26,557 nt of DNA from Setomelanomma holmii (GCA_010015745.1 ML978370.1:1-26557); one strand, 5' to 3'. Shown: positions 1 through 10,230, numbered from the stretch's first letter. The notes: generated by a model not told the origin, from the letters alone. Numbers and translations are program-made.

Positions 1-1335
1 GCAATTGATGTGATAGATGAAGCATTAGTGAGGATGTAGAAGAATCTCCGAGGAATTCAATGTGGCCGAGCCTCGAGAACACGACCGGCCGGACGCGATC
101 GGTCTGATCGTGCAGGTGCGATGTCCGACCCTGGTCACTTTGGGACGAACGGGGAAATTTGGCGAGATTGGGATGGGCCTCTCCAGCGCTTGCAAGGCAG
201 ACTCCGCAACCAACGAGCATTGCCAGGGTTCCAGCACTGCGAAAAGACAAAATAACGTCTTGGCAAACTCACAGCCTCCACTCCGCTATGCCAAGGCTCG
301 TGTACGCATTAAGGACTGTTGCACACACTGCCCGTGCCATCGCATCCTACGGCCCCTTAGGCCTCCTGTGTAGCTCCTCAGAAGCCGAGGCATCTTTGAC
401 GTAATGCTGCGTCGATCGCAGACGGAGACCGATGTTCCCTGAAGTACGTCGGAGCCAATAGCAAGTGCTACACATTCGGGCGCGTACTTTGTGTGTTGTA
501 GGAGAATGGCCATGACCTGGTTACTCGACATCATTTCGTGCAATGCGGGTGGCTACGAGCGCGTCGATAGCGACAACGGTCATCATGCTGTCACAGAATG
601 GACGATTTGAGCATGACTCCAAAAGCGGGAGGACCTTGTTCCTGTCCTCCCATTTTCGCGCTAACTCGAATCGGGAAGACACATGGTGGTGAAGCCCACG
701 AGAAAACAGTCCGCGGCTTCCTGCGCTTCCGTAGATAAGGTCATCAACATCGACGTCTTTGCTTCTTCATTCGTACTGGACTTTGTACACGGCTCTGGAG
801 CATCTGAGAATTCTTCGTTGTGTTGCTTCGAGAAGAGCAGAAGGCTGCTCCGCTAGAAGCCCGACATGGCCAAGCCCATTGCTGATCGAGACTAGTCTGT
901 CTCGTCATCCATCGCAGAATGTCTGCTATATACAGGCTCGTCAATTTCCGTGTGCTACGGTCTTCAGTACACATGTACTGCAAGAAAGTCAAGCTCAGTG
1001 AGAACAGAGCTATATGATGATTCAAGGTTGGCTTGCATGACTAAAGCACGCTAGTTCGAGATGGGCAAGACGTTTTAATGGACGCGAGCAAGATGGTAGC
1101 GACATCTCGCTCTGCAACCTCGTAAATATCGCAGAGCACGCCGGTCTTAGGGTCAATATTCGAAAAGCAATCGCCGCTGCTGATTGAGTAACATGTATAC
1201 AAGCGCCGGCCCTATAACCAGGCGCGGTACACTGTTGGTGCTGTGCCTCAATCTCGACACGCCTCATGGCCCCACGAACTGCCAGCTCGTAACTTGTCTT
1301 CGTAGATCCTCAACTTAACGACTAAGAGTACCGCA
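1..1335. other. No recognisable gene (left edge)
   Basis: Only short overlapping ORFs of 65-103 codons are present on both strands. None has a domain I recognise, a convincing signal peptide, or splice sites that would join it into something longer. A 35-codon ORF from the ATG at 506 is the most peptide-like stretch but matches nothing I know. The region may hold the upstream sequence of the DUF7730 gene at 1336 and decayed DNA. Confidence 0.5.
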
Positions 1336-2269
1336 ATGCGACGCTTCATAGATCATGCACTTCGACGGACGAAGCTGATCAATTCGGATCAGTCGAACCC
1401 AGTAGATATGGAAGCACCACCACAACCCCACTCTACGGTTGGCCCAGCGCATCTCCAGAATCATTGCGCTATATTCGGACAGCTTTCGGCAGACTTGAGG
1501 CTCTTGATACACGAAGCGGTACTCTCGGATCCAGACCGACTATTACATATTGTTCCCTATCGTGGAAAACAGAAACATCATTGCATGGAACACTGGCATT
1601 GCATAGATCAAGGGAGCCCTTATTCTACATGGCAGCACAAGTGCTACGGGATATGGGCTGAAGAGGGTGGTAAATTCTACCGTATTGAACCTCGCTCGAA
1701 CAGCAACTTGCTGGCCTGGTTACTGGCATGTCGCGCAGTGTATGCATATGGACGTCTTATCCTGCGGTTACACTCTAATTATCTATAGTTATGTCGAGGC
1801 TTTCCATGTCCTCTATGACGCCAATACCTTCAGTTTCAATGGTGCAGCTTGCATCCCGAGGTTTCGATCAATCTTAACGGTGAACAATTGGAACACTATT
1901 CGACGCATGAACCTGTCCACAGTCTTCAAAGTGCCAATGGAGTTGTCGCCGGCACTGAAGTACATCCCACCCGAAAACTATAATGAATGGGCTCAAAATT
2001 GCGAAGTGGTTGGGACTTTGAAAGGCCTGAGATGGCTGTTCATAGACATGACAATCTGGAATTATCACGATTACAAGACCACCAACACTCCGGACGACAG
2101 AGCTCTGATATTCATTCTGAGCCATCTGCGAGCCATTCCGGTCAAGTTCATGGAAGTGGAGATGAACGTCGATATATCCGAGGCGGTGAAGTCTGCGTTG
2201 GAACCAATGGACTTTACCATCACGAAACGCCACCGACCTTACAATACGCGAGTTTTTCGTCAAGCCTAA
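1336..2269 (+). CDS. DUF7730 domain protein (left-arm copy), two exons
   Basis: This gene encodes a 294-residue protein of the fungal DUF7730 family, a large F-box-like family of unknown function. Exon 1 is 1336-1739 and exon 2 is 1789-2269. The 49-base intron 1740-1788 (GTATGC...TATAG) joins the frames so that CRAVY runs into VEAFHVLY. Family features visible are LSADLRLLIHEAVL near the N-terminus, HIV and HW.C segments, NSNLLAWLLACRAVY, and the NTFSF motif near residue 150. The C-terminal half has the usual TIWNY and hydrophobic strand pattern. The start could instead be the internal ATG near 1408, which would remove about 24 poorly conserved residues. There is no signal peptide. A decayed paralogue with an intron at the same codon and phase lies at 15264-16238 on the other strand. 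The family assignment is from motif recognition, and the molecular function is unknown. Confidence 0.8.
1740..1788 (+). other. Intron of DUF7730 gene (left copy)
   Basis: This 49-base intron starts GTATGC and ends TCTATAG. It interrupts a valine codon (GT|T) directly before the tyrosine of CRAVY. Splicing restores one frame across a stop codon at the 3' end of the intron. The right-arm paralogue has its intron at the same codon and phase. Confidence 0.8.
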
Positions 2270-2456
2270 CCTTGTGTAGGCGAAGAGATTTCCCCACTGT
2301 CACGCCCTAAGAGCTTACGTTTTGAAACTCTGCTGGCCTCCACATGTGCGTCAACGGGAGATGAAGCCTAGGCCAGGGGAATGATACGCCCTTTATCGTC
2401 CACCGTTCTCGGACTGTTCCGATCGTCCATCACTTTGCAGACTGTCATTAAACCTG

Positions 2457-3596
2457 TCAGTTTGTCTCAAGATGGATTCGAATCGGGATATACGTACTGC
2501 TGCCAAATAGTGCAAGAGTGTCCGCATTGTTGTCGGCTGCGTTGATACCTCCCAAACGATCGTCTCGCTTAGCTAAGCTCGCACATTTCGACCAACCATA
2601 AGTAGTAGCTTTGAGTAGTCCAAGCCCAAGCCAACCTCTCGATGTTTTCGCACCTATCAAGCCTTCATCTTCGACTTCTCCATTCTCATCTCTTGTCACG
2701 TAGGCCGAACGACCGTGGGTCATCTCGTGCAGCAAAACCTTGTCCAGCAAAGCGAAAGCATCTGCGTTGATTAGCAACAAGTTGAACTTGAAGCTTTGTT
2801 GACCTACCAATCTGTACAAACCCAAATGGCGCCTTCCCGCTCAAATTGACCACGGTCTTGCCTATCAATGTGCTTATGGCATCTTTACCAAGCTTGTACT
2901 TGCGATCTTCGATTCATGCAACAACCATGGACATAAATGTATTTGCGTGGGTTTTTCCTGGTAGACTAGATCGCCATTTTCGTTCCTGCTACCCGTCTCG
3001 CGTAAGGGGTTACTCGTCTCCGCCAGGAACAGCTTGTCCTTCATAGAGTTCCCGCACATTGCTTCCTTCGAGTGGAAAAAAACGTCGTTGGCTGCGAAGT
3101 CGTCAGCTTGGAGTACAATCAGAGTCGACGTTGCTCACCCTTATCCAACCATATGTCTTTATTCTTGTCGATGAGCTGGTAATGATCACGATTGCAAAAG
3201 ATAATCTTCGTATCATGGTCAGCTTTCATTCTTCCGCCACAGAGCGATACTGACAAGGTCATCCTCTCCGACAGGTTGATCAACGGGGACTTCGTTGCGG
3301 TAATTGTCACGTATCTGGGCGAACACATCGACAGTTCTGGCAGTCACTGCAGTCCTGGGATCCTGACCAGGTCCAGCAAACAGCTTGCCTAAGACATCTA
3401 CAGTGGTTTGTTGTAACGGGGAGGCAGTCAGTCGAGCCAGTGCTGAGTCCACCATCTCAAAAGCGGAGGTCATAGCGTTGCGGACATCATTCTCGATTCC
3501 CTCCTGAGCGCACGACTGATCGATCTTGTAGCCCGCGGCGCCGAAGACGAGGAAGGTCTGTAATGCAAAGATCAACTTCCACCGATGACAAACCAT
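2457..3596 (-). pseudogene. Secreted HExxH metalloprotease-like gene (left copy), frameshifted
   Basis: This looks like a secreted zinc metallo-endopeptidase of the deuterolysin/lysine-specific (M35, aspzincin-like) type. From the ATG at 3596 there is a basic-hydrophobic signal peptide (MVCHRWKLIFALQTFLVFGA), followed by GYKIDQSC. Two introns fit well: 3092-3138 (GTGAGC...CGCAG) and 2762-2807 (GTAGGT, branch CTAAT, CGCAG). The last exon carries the zinc motif LLHEMTH at about 2715-2732, then a DEGLIG segment, YGWSKCASLAK and NADTLALFGS, which are typical of the family C-terminus. Two frame breaks are not explained by introns. One lies near 3226-3246, between ALWRK and MKADHD. The other lies near 2897-2913, between CPWLLHE and RKYKLGKDA. 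Either the copy is a recent pseudogene or the assembly has small indels here. It is divergently oriented to the gene at 4290. A paralogue lies at 14013-15030. Confidence 0.7.
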
Positions 3597-3761
3597 GGTG
3601 GGGAGTCGCAAAGAGGTGGGTCAAGGAAAGCAACGGAGGCGTGGAAAATAGGAAGACCGAAGGTTCAAACGATAGAAACAAACATGTGGTTAGACTATAA
3701 GAGGGACTTCGGCTGTGTCAATACCTACGGTCACTCGTTGAGCGAACTACTGGAACGTGGC

Positions 3762-4315
3762 CCACCGGTTGAAGGGGGCTCAGTCGCACTTCCCGCCGCA
3801 ATTGCGGCGTACTTTGATTAATTCTCGACCTCGTAGATGGACGCTATATCGCACTTCTATGAGACGCTCGTTTGATTCTGCCCCGTCTGGTGGCATTGTG
3901 GCTATATGGAAGATCAAGTTCTGTGCCGCACGGCCCCCATCTTTCCAACCATCCACCAACGTTACAGAATACCCAACTACATAGTGCTTGGCCTCGTACA
4001 CTGTGTGCGTCACGTTCAGAAAGACCGACATGCCCTCTTGCCTTCGCATTTCGGGGTCGCCTCCCGGTTCTCGCCCCAAGACACCATGACTATGGAGTCT
4101 GCCTATGACTGTGCCTCCTCTATGGTACATATGGCGAAACGATCGTCATATTGCGGCGCAACGAATTTCATAACTTCAAATCCGGCTTTGGTGAGAAATG
4201 ATACTTGAACAGGACAACGAAGGAAGAATTTGATATCATACGCCATATCACGCACCTCCCACATCGTCACCATCACCCCGAAAGCTATCATGTTTCTCTT
4301 GTTTTTCATCAGCAT
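3762..4315 (-). other. Possible unidentified ORF pair between divergent genes
   Basis: Two adjoining minus-strand ORFs, 4315-4103 (70 codons) and 4130-3780 (116 codons), have protein-like composition in places, for example PVQVSFLTKAGFEVMKF and YEAKHYVVGYSVTLVDG. I could not find a splice pair that joins them cleanly: the GTACCA donor near 4122 with nearby TAG acceptors leads into a stop. The ORFs sit in the divergent space between the metalloprotease copy and the membrane-protein gene, and the first overlaps the latter's start. No domain is recognised. They could be a decayed gene or chance ORFs. Nothing equivalent survives in the right-arm copy. Confidence 0.2.
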
Positions 4316-6135
4316 GACTCTTTGCCTCGGTCACACATCGGCGCTCGCCTTGAAAGCCACAAGTACATCGGCCGTACATACCCCAACACTGGTGCGAAGA
4401 GCGGCTATACCGACACTCACTTTCGCACCTAAGGACCAGTATTTTCCTTCGCAAGTGAGCTACATAGTATCCTGTTCCTGTTCATCGCAGTAAACGACTA
4501 GGTTCCCAATCCCGAACCAGAAGGATCGAAATTGCAGACCTCTCCTATGGGTACATACGATGAGTTCCCCAAGGATGGCGTCATTGTAGCCGTCGAAAAA
4601 GATCTACGCAAACAGATCCAAGATACAATGGCACAAGCCTGCCGTGGCAAGGGATTCTCGCAGGAATGCCACGACGCCTTGGTACCGTTGCTGTACAAGA
4701 CGGACCTAGCGGCGCACACCAAACGCTTTGTCGTTATCGGTGGCACAGCAGTCATCAGTCTTGTGATGGCCGTGATAGCACTGGTGTATGAAATGGGTCG
4801 TGTAGCCAACACTGATGTGCCGAGCAACATCAAGCTCAATAATAACGATCTAGTTCAGATACAGTCCATGTCTGGAGCTTCCACAATCGCCGCAGTGGCA
4901 GCCGAACCATCCGCCAAGCCTTACACTGTAGCATTGCAGCCTTCTGCCACCACGACGTCACCGTAAGTATGCTCTGAAGCTTAGGCATAACGCTTAATGA
5001 CGGCTTTTCATAGAAACGTCATCACCATCGAAACACTTCAGGCCAGCAAGGACGGCCACAATGCCGGTGATGTCGTGTATCGACTATTCCAAGTTACCGC
5101 AGATCGAATCGGTGACTTTCCCACAATGACCGGCGGCCAAGAAGCTCAGAAAACATGCCAGGGACAAACCCTCCGACGAGCCGATACTGTGGAAGCTTGC
5201 ATTCAATCGATCGAACGACTTGCCATGAACCTCGCCAATGACGGGCCAGACAATCTCCTTCCGGTCGCTCAGCAAAACGTTCCCGTCAGACCGGCACCTG
5301 GCCAACACGTTGCCGTCGGCGTGGCTAACCTTACTGCTGAAGGCGTGCCTCTGATCGTTCCATTATATCGCGTGGTCTATGAACATGCTCCGCGTCGACC
5401 GAACTTCGACCTGCCCTTCAGCCCTTTGGCGTTGGCTACAAGTGCCGCAGCTATCGCAATTACAACACTCTGGGTTTTGTACATACCACAGAGTCTAACG
5501 GAAGTTTGGATCGATGGCGAGAAGATATTGGTGGACCTGAACGAGGACAAGCTCTCTTGCCCGAAGAACATTCTTTGCGCGGCGGACGAATGCCTAGGTC
5601 AAGCGGAATCTAAATCGACCATCGGTCAGCCGTATTGCAAAAAGGTGGGTAATTTCAACTTTTCTGCCTGCATGATAGCACGACAGGCTTGCTGAAGATC
5701 ACCGCAGGTCACGAGTTTCGGGTGCTCGTAACGGCCCGTTACCTACCCGCATGCTTTCGAGATTGAAGCAGACTATATGAACAAGTAGTACGAGTGGCTA
5801 GAAGAACTGATCAAGAGAGCTGCGATGCCGCCATTTGAGCCAAAGTGCGATGGTGGCGAACAGAAGCTAATCGATGCTTCCAAGAAGTTCGGGCCGTGAG
5901 TACCGCTCATTGACGTATTCACTTCCTGCGACTGATCAATTCTAGTTGGGTGGAGACCGTGTGCAAAGACCATCAAACTTTGGATACCAGTTTCGATGTC
6001 ATGAAGAACGATATCGAGATTGATTCTGGCTGGTCGTCTCAGCTCAATTTCGATAAGAAAGGAGGAGCGAAGTGTCTCTTGAGCTGCTCAGAGTTCTTCA
6101 TGACCTTCGCCGATGCTGGTACCTGTAAGTGCTAA
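4290..6135 (+). pseudogene. Unidentified secreted/membrane protein gene (left copy), five exons, two in-frame stops
   Basis: I do not recognise this family. Proposed exons are 4290-4454, 4502-4962, 5014-5644, 5708-5895 and 5946-6135. All introns are GT-AG and 47-63 bases long, and joining them keeps one frame throughout. The ATG at 4290 opens a signal peptide (MFLLFFISMTLCLGHTSALA). Hydrophobic helices follow at about residues 131-152 (RFVVIGGTAVISLVMAVIAL) and 345-366 (SPLALATSAAAIAITTLWVL). The C-terminal part is cysteine-bearing (LSCPKNILCAADEC; later CLLSC). Exon 4 contains an in-frame TAA (5729-5731) and TAG (5786-5788). The right-arm paralogue has CAG (Q) where the TAG stands, consistent with C-to-T change. 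If translated to the first stop, the product is about 426 residues. A GTAAGT at 6125 could extend the gene by a further small exon. The protein is probably extracytoplasmic and its function is unknown. Confidence 0.55.
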
Positions 6136-6165
6136 TGCGATCGAGGATCTTTGATGCAGGCTGCA

Positions 6166-6325
6166 CAGTCCGCAACAAGCAAGTCAATCCGTTCACCTTC
6201 AGAGACCCACTTACCTATCTAGGTAGGGATTAAGCCTCTATAAGCAGCTACTAGGCTCAAATAGGTAATCAATTAAGTCAAGCCAGACCTTCTGAGCCCC
6301 ACTTAATTGCTTGTTGCGGAGTCTG
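6166..6325. mobile_element. MITE-like 160-bp inverted-repeat element
   Basis: The ends are near-matching inverted repeats. The left end at 6166-6182 reads CAGTCCGCAACAAGCAA. The reverse complement of the right end (6307-6325) reads CAGACTCCGCAACAAGCAA, which matches apart from two extra bases. The interior is AT-rich, has no coding potential, and includes a near-palindrome CCTATCTAGGTAGG and a second inverted pair (AATTAAGT with ACTTAATT). Size, terminal repeats and lack of an ORF fit a non-autonomous DNA transposon. No clear target duplication is visible. Confidence 0.5.
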
Positions 6326-6598
6326 GAAGGCTGACCATGTGCGTCAGGCATCTCAGACACTGGGATATCAAAGACTGGTAGTATAGAAAGCGATTGTGAG
6401 AAAGCTTATTATGTGACCTACCACAGGACCGAATAGGAGGTATCGCTTCCCGACGGTATCGAATCTAGGTATGGCGAAGACATCTCCACAGGTAATAATG
6501 GCTCATACAAAATGGTCTTATGTACAAGACAGTGTATTCGGTATTCTAGACGTGCATGTGGTCACAGGCTTTAGGTATCTGCGCAGATTATCCATAAC
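6326..6598. other. Intergenic, no gene seen
   Basis: This short stretch lies between the MITE-like element and the 3' end of the pepsin-like gene. No ORF of note is present. Confidence 0.5.
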
Positions 6599-8338
6599 CT
6601 ATCTTCGCTGAGCACCTTCATGCGCAGGTGCTTCGAGGGGTCTTTCACTCCCATCTAACTCCACGACGTAGTCCCTTTCGTGGCTGGCGACTTCTGCCAA
6701 CCTTTGGCCGGCATACATTTCCGAGGTGTTAAATCCATATTTCTCCGACACAAGTGCTCTACTCTGAGCATTATTCAGTTCTGCCGTGCGCGAGGTCGGT
6801 TCCTTCTTTTCCCAGAGTTTATATGCAACGCCTGCAATGATGAGAAGGGCGGATACCACGCCAACGACAATACCCGCGATTGCGCCACCCGATAGTCTCG
6901 CTGGTTTTCTCGGGGTGTCGGACGTTTTAGGTGCTTCTGGCGCAGTGGTGGCGCCGCCGTCGACAGCAGCAATGCATCCATTGGCAGAATCGATGCCCAT
7001 CAACTTCTGACCAATAGGTGTGTCATTCGCAGGCGAAATTGTGAATTCATTCTTGTCATGATTCACAGTCAAGACCGCCTCGGAAAAGAACATCCCTCCT
7101 ATGCGTGGCATGTCGTTCGTTTTCGTATCCGTGAACTTCGCGATTGGTATGACTTTCACGCTGGAATTTGACTCGATCTTACCCTCCTTGACCGAAATAT
7201 AAGGCTCATCAATTATTAGTCGCTTGTTCGGAACGGTGACCGTGATAGCGTTGTTGATGCTAATCGAAAGATTGCCCGTGAAGTTACTGGCTTATGTTAG
7301 CAGATGGTATAGGTATGAGATTGTTGGTCATCATACGCGCTTCGCGGCTTCACTGCCGCTACACCATAGAGCAACTCGTTCGACGTGCCGTTGTTCCCAG
7401 GAAAAGTCTCAACACCCATGATGCTGGCCATTGATTTCCAGTACGATTCTGGGAGCATGAGAACACTCGACAAAGTTGGGACGACACATGCTCGTAGCTT
7501 TTCGGTCCCGTTGAGGATATTCTGAGTTCCTACTTCTTTGGACTGTAGAACCAAGCCCGTCAAGTCAACAATCATCCCCTCGCGACAGTTTGCCTGATTA
7601 CCCGTAAACGTAGTCGTAGTATTCACGCTATCATTGAAGAGTGCTTGGTCATAACCACCGAGTGTGAGCGACCCATCGCGCGGACTGCTGGAAATGGTCG
7701 AGTCAGTGCCCCAAAAGAATGAGTAAGTCCTCGAGGCAATTTGTTGGCCGGAAGCTAGAGCTTCCAAGAATGAGGAATTCACTCCGAGTCCAATCTCGCC
7801 TTTGTTGACGTATGGTTGCGACGACCCGACGCGAATGCCAAACTCGAACAGATCCAGCTCGATATTGTTGTTTACTGTATTCTTGAGAACGACTTTGTCT
7901 TTGGTCCAGTTGGCGTTAGCTTGATCCGCAACTCGCAGGATCGTTTGCTCGGATTGTTCGGTTTGCGACTGTTCAATGCTATATATTCCGCCTCTGTAAG
8001 TAGTACATTTTGGCTTCATCTCCGGAGAGGAGAAGTCTGCGGGACAGAGTCCATCTCCACCGTAGATGTAGGAGTCATTATACGTGCTGCGCTACAGTAT
8101 TAGCGTCCTCGGATGGCAGGGAGAACGATCAACTAAGGACTCACGCGCTGGGCAGTAGTGCTAATGTCTGCGCACTCGGTCCACCAACCTGCCATTGTAT
8201 GCCACGTGTCTGCGCTTTGCTCACTAAGACGGTACTTTTGAAGGGTAGAAACACCACAAGCGGCTTGCACGATGCTGCATTCGACGTCGGAAGGGCAACC
8301 GATGCAACAAAAAGCAGAAGTTGCGCCGATGAAAACAT
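6599..8338 (-). CDS. Membrane-anchored pepsin-like (A1-fold) protein, likely non-catalytic
   Basis: The exons are 8338-8145, 8086-7337 and 7286-6599, giving 543 residues. The introns 8087-8144 (GTGAGT...GCGCAG) and 7287-7336 (GTATGA, branch CTAAC, GCCAG) restore one frame. A signal peptide (MFSSAQLLLFVASVALPTSNA) starts the protein. Pepsin-family landmarks are the flap-like YRGGIYSIEQ, the GGYDQALF strand, GLVLQSKEVG, and a C-terminal IGGMFFSEAVLTVNHDKNEF. After a Thr/Pro/Ala-rich stalk comes one transmembrane helix at about 448-471 (GGAIAGIVVGVVSALLIIAG), then a short cytoplasmic tail. The first catalytic Asp-Thr-Gly position reads LPSA (about 62-65), and the second reads PTLSSVLMLP where DT(S/G) is expected. 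It is therefore probably a cell-surface pseudoprotease. Family knowledge: related fungal A1 homologues with stalk and membrane anchor occur at the plasma membrane. The absence of the aspartates is seen in the sequence; loss of activity is inferred. Confidence 0.8.
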
Positions 8339-9122
8339 GATGCAAGAAAAAGAGGAAAAGATGGAAAAGATGGAAAAGAGAAGAAGTCTAATTCCTGAAT
8401 GTGCAATGAGATCTCACCAGCAGTCAAGTATGATCCAATTTACGGCCGCTATGGTACGTTAAGCCTCAGGCTTCAGGAGGCCTGAGCTGCGGTAAGCCAT
8501 ATGCGAACGAACAAATCACGTCCACGCCCCCAACACTGGTGCAGGGCGTAGCCTTACAGATATTGTGAAACTGTCTCACTAGCCGGGTTGGGCATGCTCG
8601 ACGCTGCGCAGCCTGGCCCGGGATCTCCAAAAATAGGCACTGCATGGAGCGAAGATAGACAGGTGATCAGGGGCCATCAACATATTGCCAGTTTCGATCG
8701 TTGGAATTAGCCTTGTAATGAGATTGGGTGTAAAAGTGATGAGCAAGTATGGGAAGAAAGGTGCCTGGCCAATCGGAGTCGGAATCGGACTGGGCATTTA
8801 ACCGAGATCGGACCTCGGGACGACCCGAAACGTCTTTTGAGGCTGCACCTCCCCCTTCTCTACCATATCATTGCTGCTCGCACCCCACGCCCTTTGGCTG
8901 TATGACAACATTAGGATCGGAGGAAAGATTAGATACTAGACTATATAAAGGCGATGCATCGCTACTCACAATGGCACTCATGCGACTTTCGTTAACGACA
9001 TGTGCTCTGAAGCATTACCGTCAACATAGGTTATCTGCTCGTTCTCAAAAGACCACACATTCTACACTCTCAATTCCCACCAATTACGATCTATATTTCC
9101 CGTGGAATACCAAAATACCGCG
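8339..9122. other. Intergenic: divergent promoter region
   Basis: This is upstream DNA shared by the pepsin-like gene (-) and the acetyltransferase gene (+). It contains a purine-rich run around 8340-8390 just 5' of the pepsin-like start, and a TATA-like sequence near 8942. No further gene is recognised. Confidence 0.5.
8942..8949 (+). promoter_or_regulatory. TATA-like box of the acetyltransferase gene
   Basis: TATATAAA followed by GG lies about 175 bases upstream of the ATG at 9123, on the right strand for that gene. It is a plausible core promoter element, judged from sequence alone. Confidence 0.4.
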
Positions 9123-9894
9123 ATGGATGCGACAATCTTAACTCCACGTCTGAAGCTCACAATTTTCACTACAGCGAAGCGTGGCAGCCAAGAGTTTGAT
9201 TGGGTTCATGAGCTCCGCAGCAACGAGCAAAGCTCATGGTGGAGGTAACATGCATCATACAACTTCAATAGAAGTCTCCATTGACAATATGCATAGTCTC
9301 TACGGCCCGTCCAAAACCCCCGAAGACACCGAAAAAGCACTGCAAAACATCCTCCCCACCCCCCAAAAAGGTGGAGAAGAAAAGACCCATCGCATTGGCT
9401 ACTTAGTCCACGAGATCATTCAACCTCCATCATCAGCACCAGCAGCCACCACCACTACCACTCAAGCAGATCCACAAACGCGCTTCATTGGCCTAATAAC
9501 CCTCCGCTCCCTCACACCCCACGAAACAACCTTCCTCCCCCGTCTCGGCCACGCCTCCACGCGTACCACCCTCTCCCTCGAGATCGCGTACATGTTCCTG
9601 CCCGAATCCTGGGGCCGCGGATACGCCACCGAGTCCATCGACGCCATGCTCGACGCCTGTACGCATGCGCCAAGGGAGCTGTGGAGTCCGTGGGAGAAAG
9701 TGTATGTCCGGGCGATTGTGAATGATGAGAATGGGCCGAGTCAAAGAGTTATGGAGAAGTGTGTTATGCGCGATGGGAGGGACGATAAGGGAAGGAAGGA
9801 GGTATTGGAGTTTGAGGGTGGGAGGTTCTTTATTGCGGGGAAGTGGAGGGAGAAGCATCGGTTGTTTGTGTTTGGGAGGGAGATTGTTGGTTGA
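9123..9894 (+). CDS. GNAT-family N-acetyltransferase, two exons
   Basis: This is a 239-residue acetyl-CoA-dependent N-acetyltransferase of the Acetyltransf_3/RimJ-like group. Exon 1 is 9123-9244 and starts MDATILTPRLKLTIFT, the usual opening of this fungal group. The 52-base intron 9245-9296 (GTAACA, branch TTGAC, ATAG) joins WW to SLYGPSKTPEDTE, recreating the conserved WWS(L)xG.SKTxEDTE segment. Later motifs are RFIGLITLRSL, then LEIAYMFLPESWGRGYATESIDAML, which holds the acetyl-CoA-binding loop (R/Q-x-x-G-x-A type: WGRGYA). The pattern of NDENGPSQRVMEKC matches the N-x-x-S-x-x-V/L-x-x-K helix. The substrate is not predictable. It is probably a soluble cytosolic enzyme. Exon 2 is rich in C-ending codons in its first half and G-rich in its second half, an oddity of composition only. 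Confidence 0.88.
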
Positions 9895-10124
9895 AATGAC
9901 TTGTGTCTGCCAAGAAATGGAACGGACGAGATGAGATTGGAACTTAAAGAAACAGCAATGATGGCAATATCTAGGACGCAAGAGAAACTGTCGACTTTGA
10001 AAGTATGACAGTCCTCGATCAAGGCCGGCACTTGCCTTCCAAGATTTCGTCCACACCATCCAAAAACAACCCCTCCCATCATCACAGACCAGCCGCAACC
10101 AGGCTCCACCGCCAAAAATATCGA
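9895..10124. other. Intergenic, no gene seen
   Basis: This holds the 3' flank of the acetyltransferase gene and the 3' flank of the tRNA-like locus. ORFs here on the minus strand overlap the acetyltransferase exon and are its shadows. Confidence 0.5.
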
Positions 10125-10128
10125 CACC
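10122..10128 (-). terminator. Pol III T-run after tRNA-like gene
   Basis: A run of five T residues on the minus strand lies a few bases past the discriminator base of the tRNA-like locus. This is the expected position and form of an RNA polymerase III terminator. Confidence 0.45.
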
Positions 10129-10230
10129 TGTGTGATTCGAACACACGCTCCCGAAGGAACTGGCTGACTTGATAGCAGGCCAGCGCGTTAACCTACCGGC
10201 ACCCAATGTTAGCAAGCCGCCAGCGATGTC
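10129..10230 (-). tRNA. tRNA-like gene with long variable arm, structure irregular
   Basis: On the minus strand a perfect T arm is visible (GTGTG TTCGAAT CACAC), containing a good Pol III B box. Upstream of it is a variable-arm hairpin UUCC-UUCG-GGAG, typical of class II tRNAs (Ser/Leu). A CTGGC/GCCAG stem encloses CTGCTAT, which would place GCT (Ser) in the anticodon. GACATCG at the 5' end pairs with AGGTGTC at the 3' end at six of seven positions, and a TTTTT Pol III terminator follows. The total of about 102 bases is longer than usual. The anticodon loop has about 7 extra bases (possible intron), and the D-arm region has extra sequence that I could not fold normally. It is either a tRNA-Ser with an insertion or a tRNA pseudogene. 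Confidence 0.45.

Noticed and set aside
6125..6159. A 35-base GTAAGT...GCAG intron that would extend the membrane-protein gene by about 25 codons
   Set aside because: It is shorter than every other intron in the window, and the extension would run into the MITE-like inverted repeat. It is possible but not adopted.
4383..8541. A shared short string CCCAACACTGGTGC at about 4383 and 8528
   Set aside because: It is an isolated 14-base match with unrelated flanks, most likely chance.
9493..10215. A 240-codon minus-strand ORF across the acetyltransferase gene
   Set aside because: It is a shadow of the GNAT exon. The plus strand has the family motifs and a proper intron.
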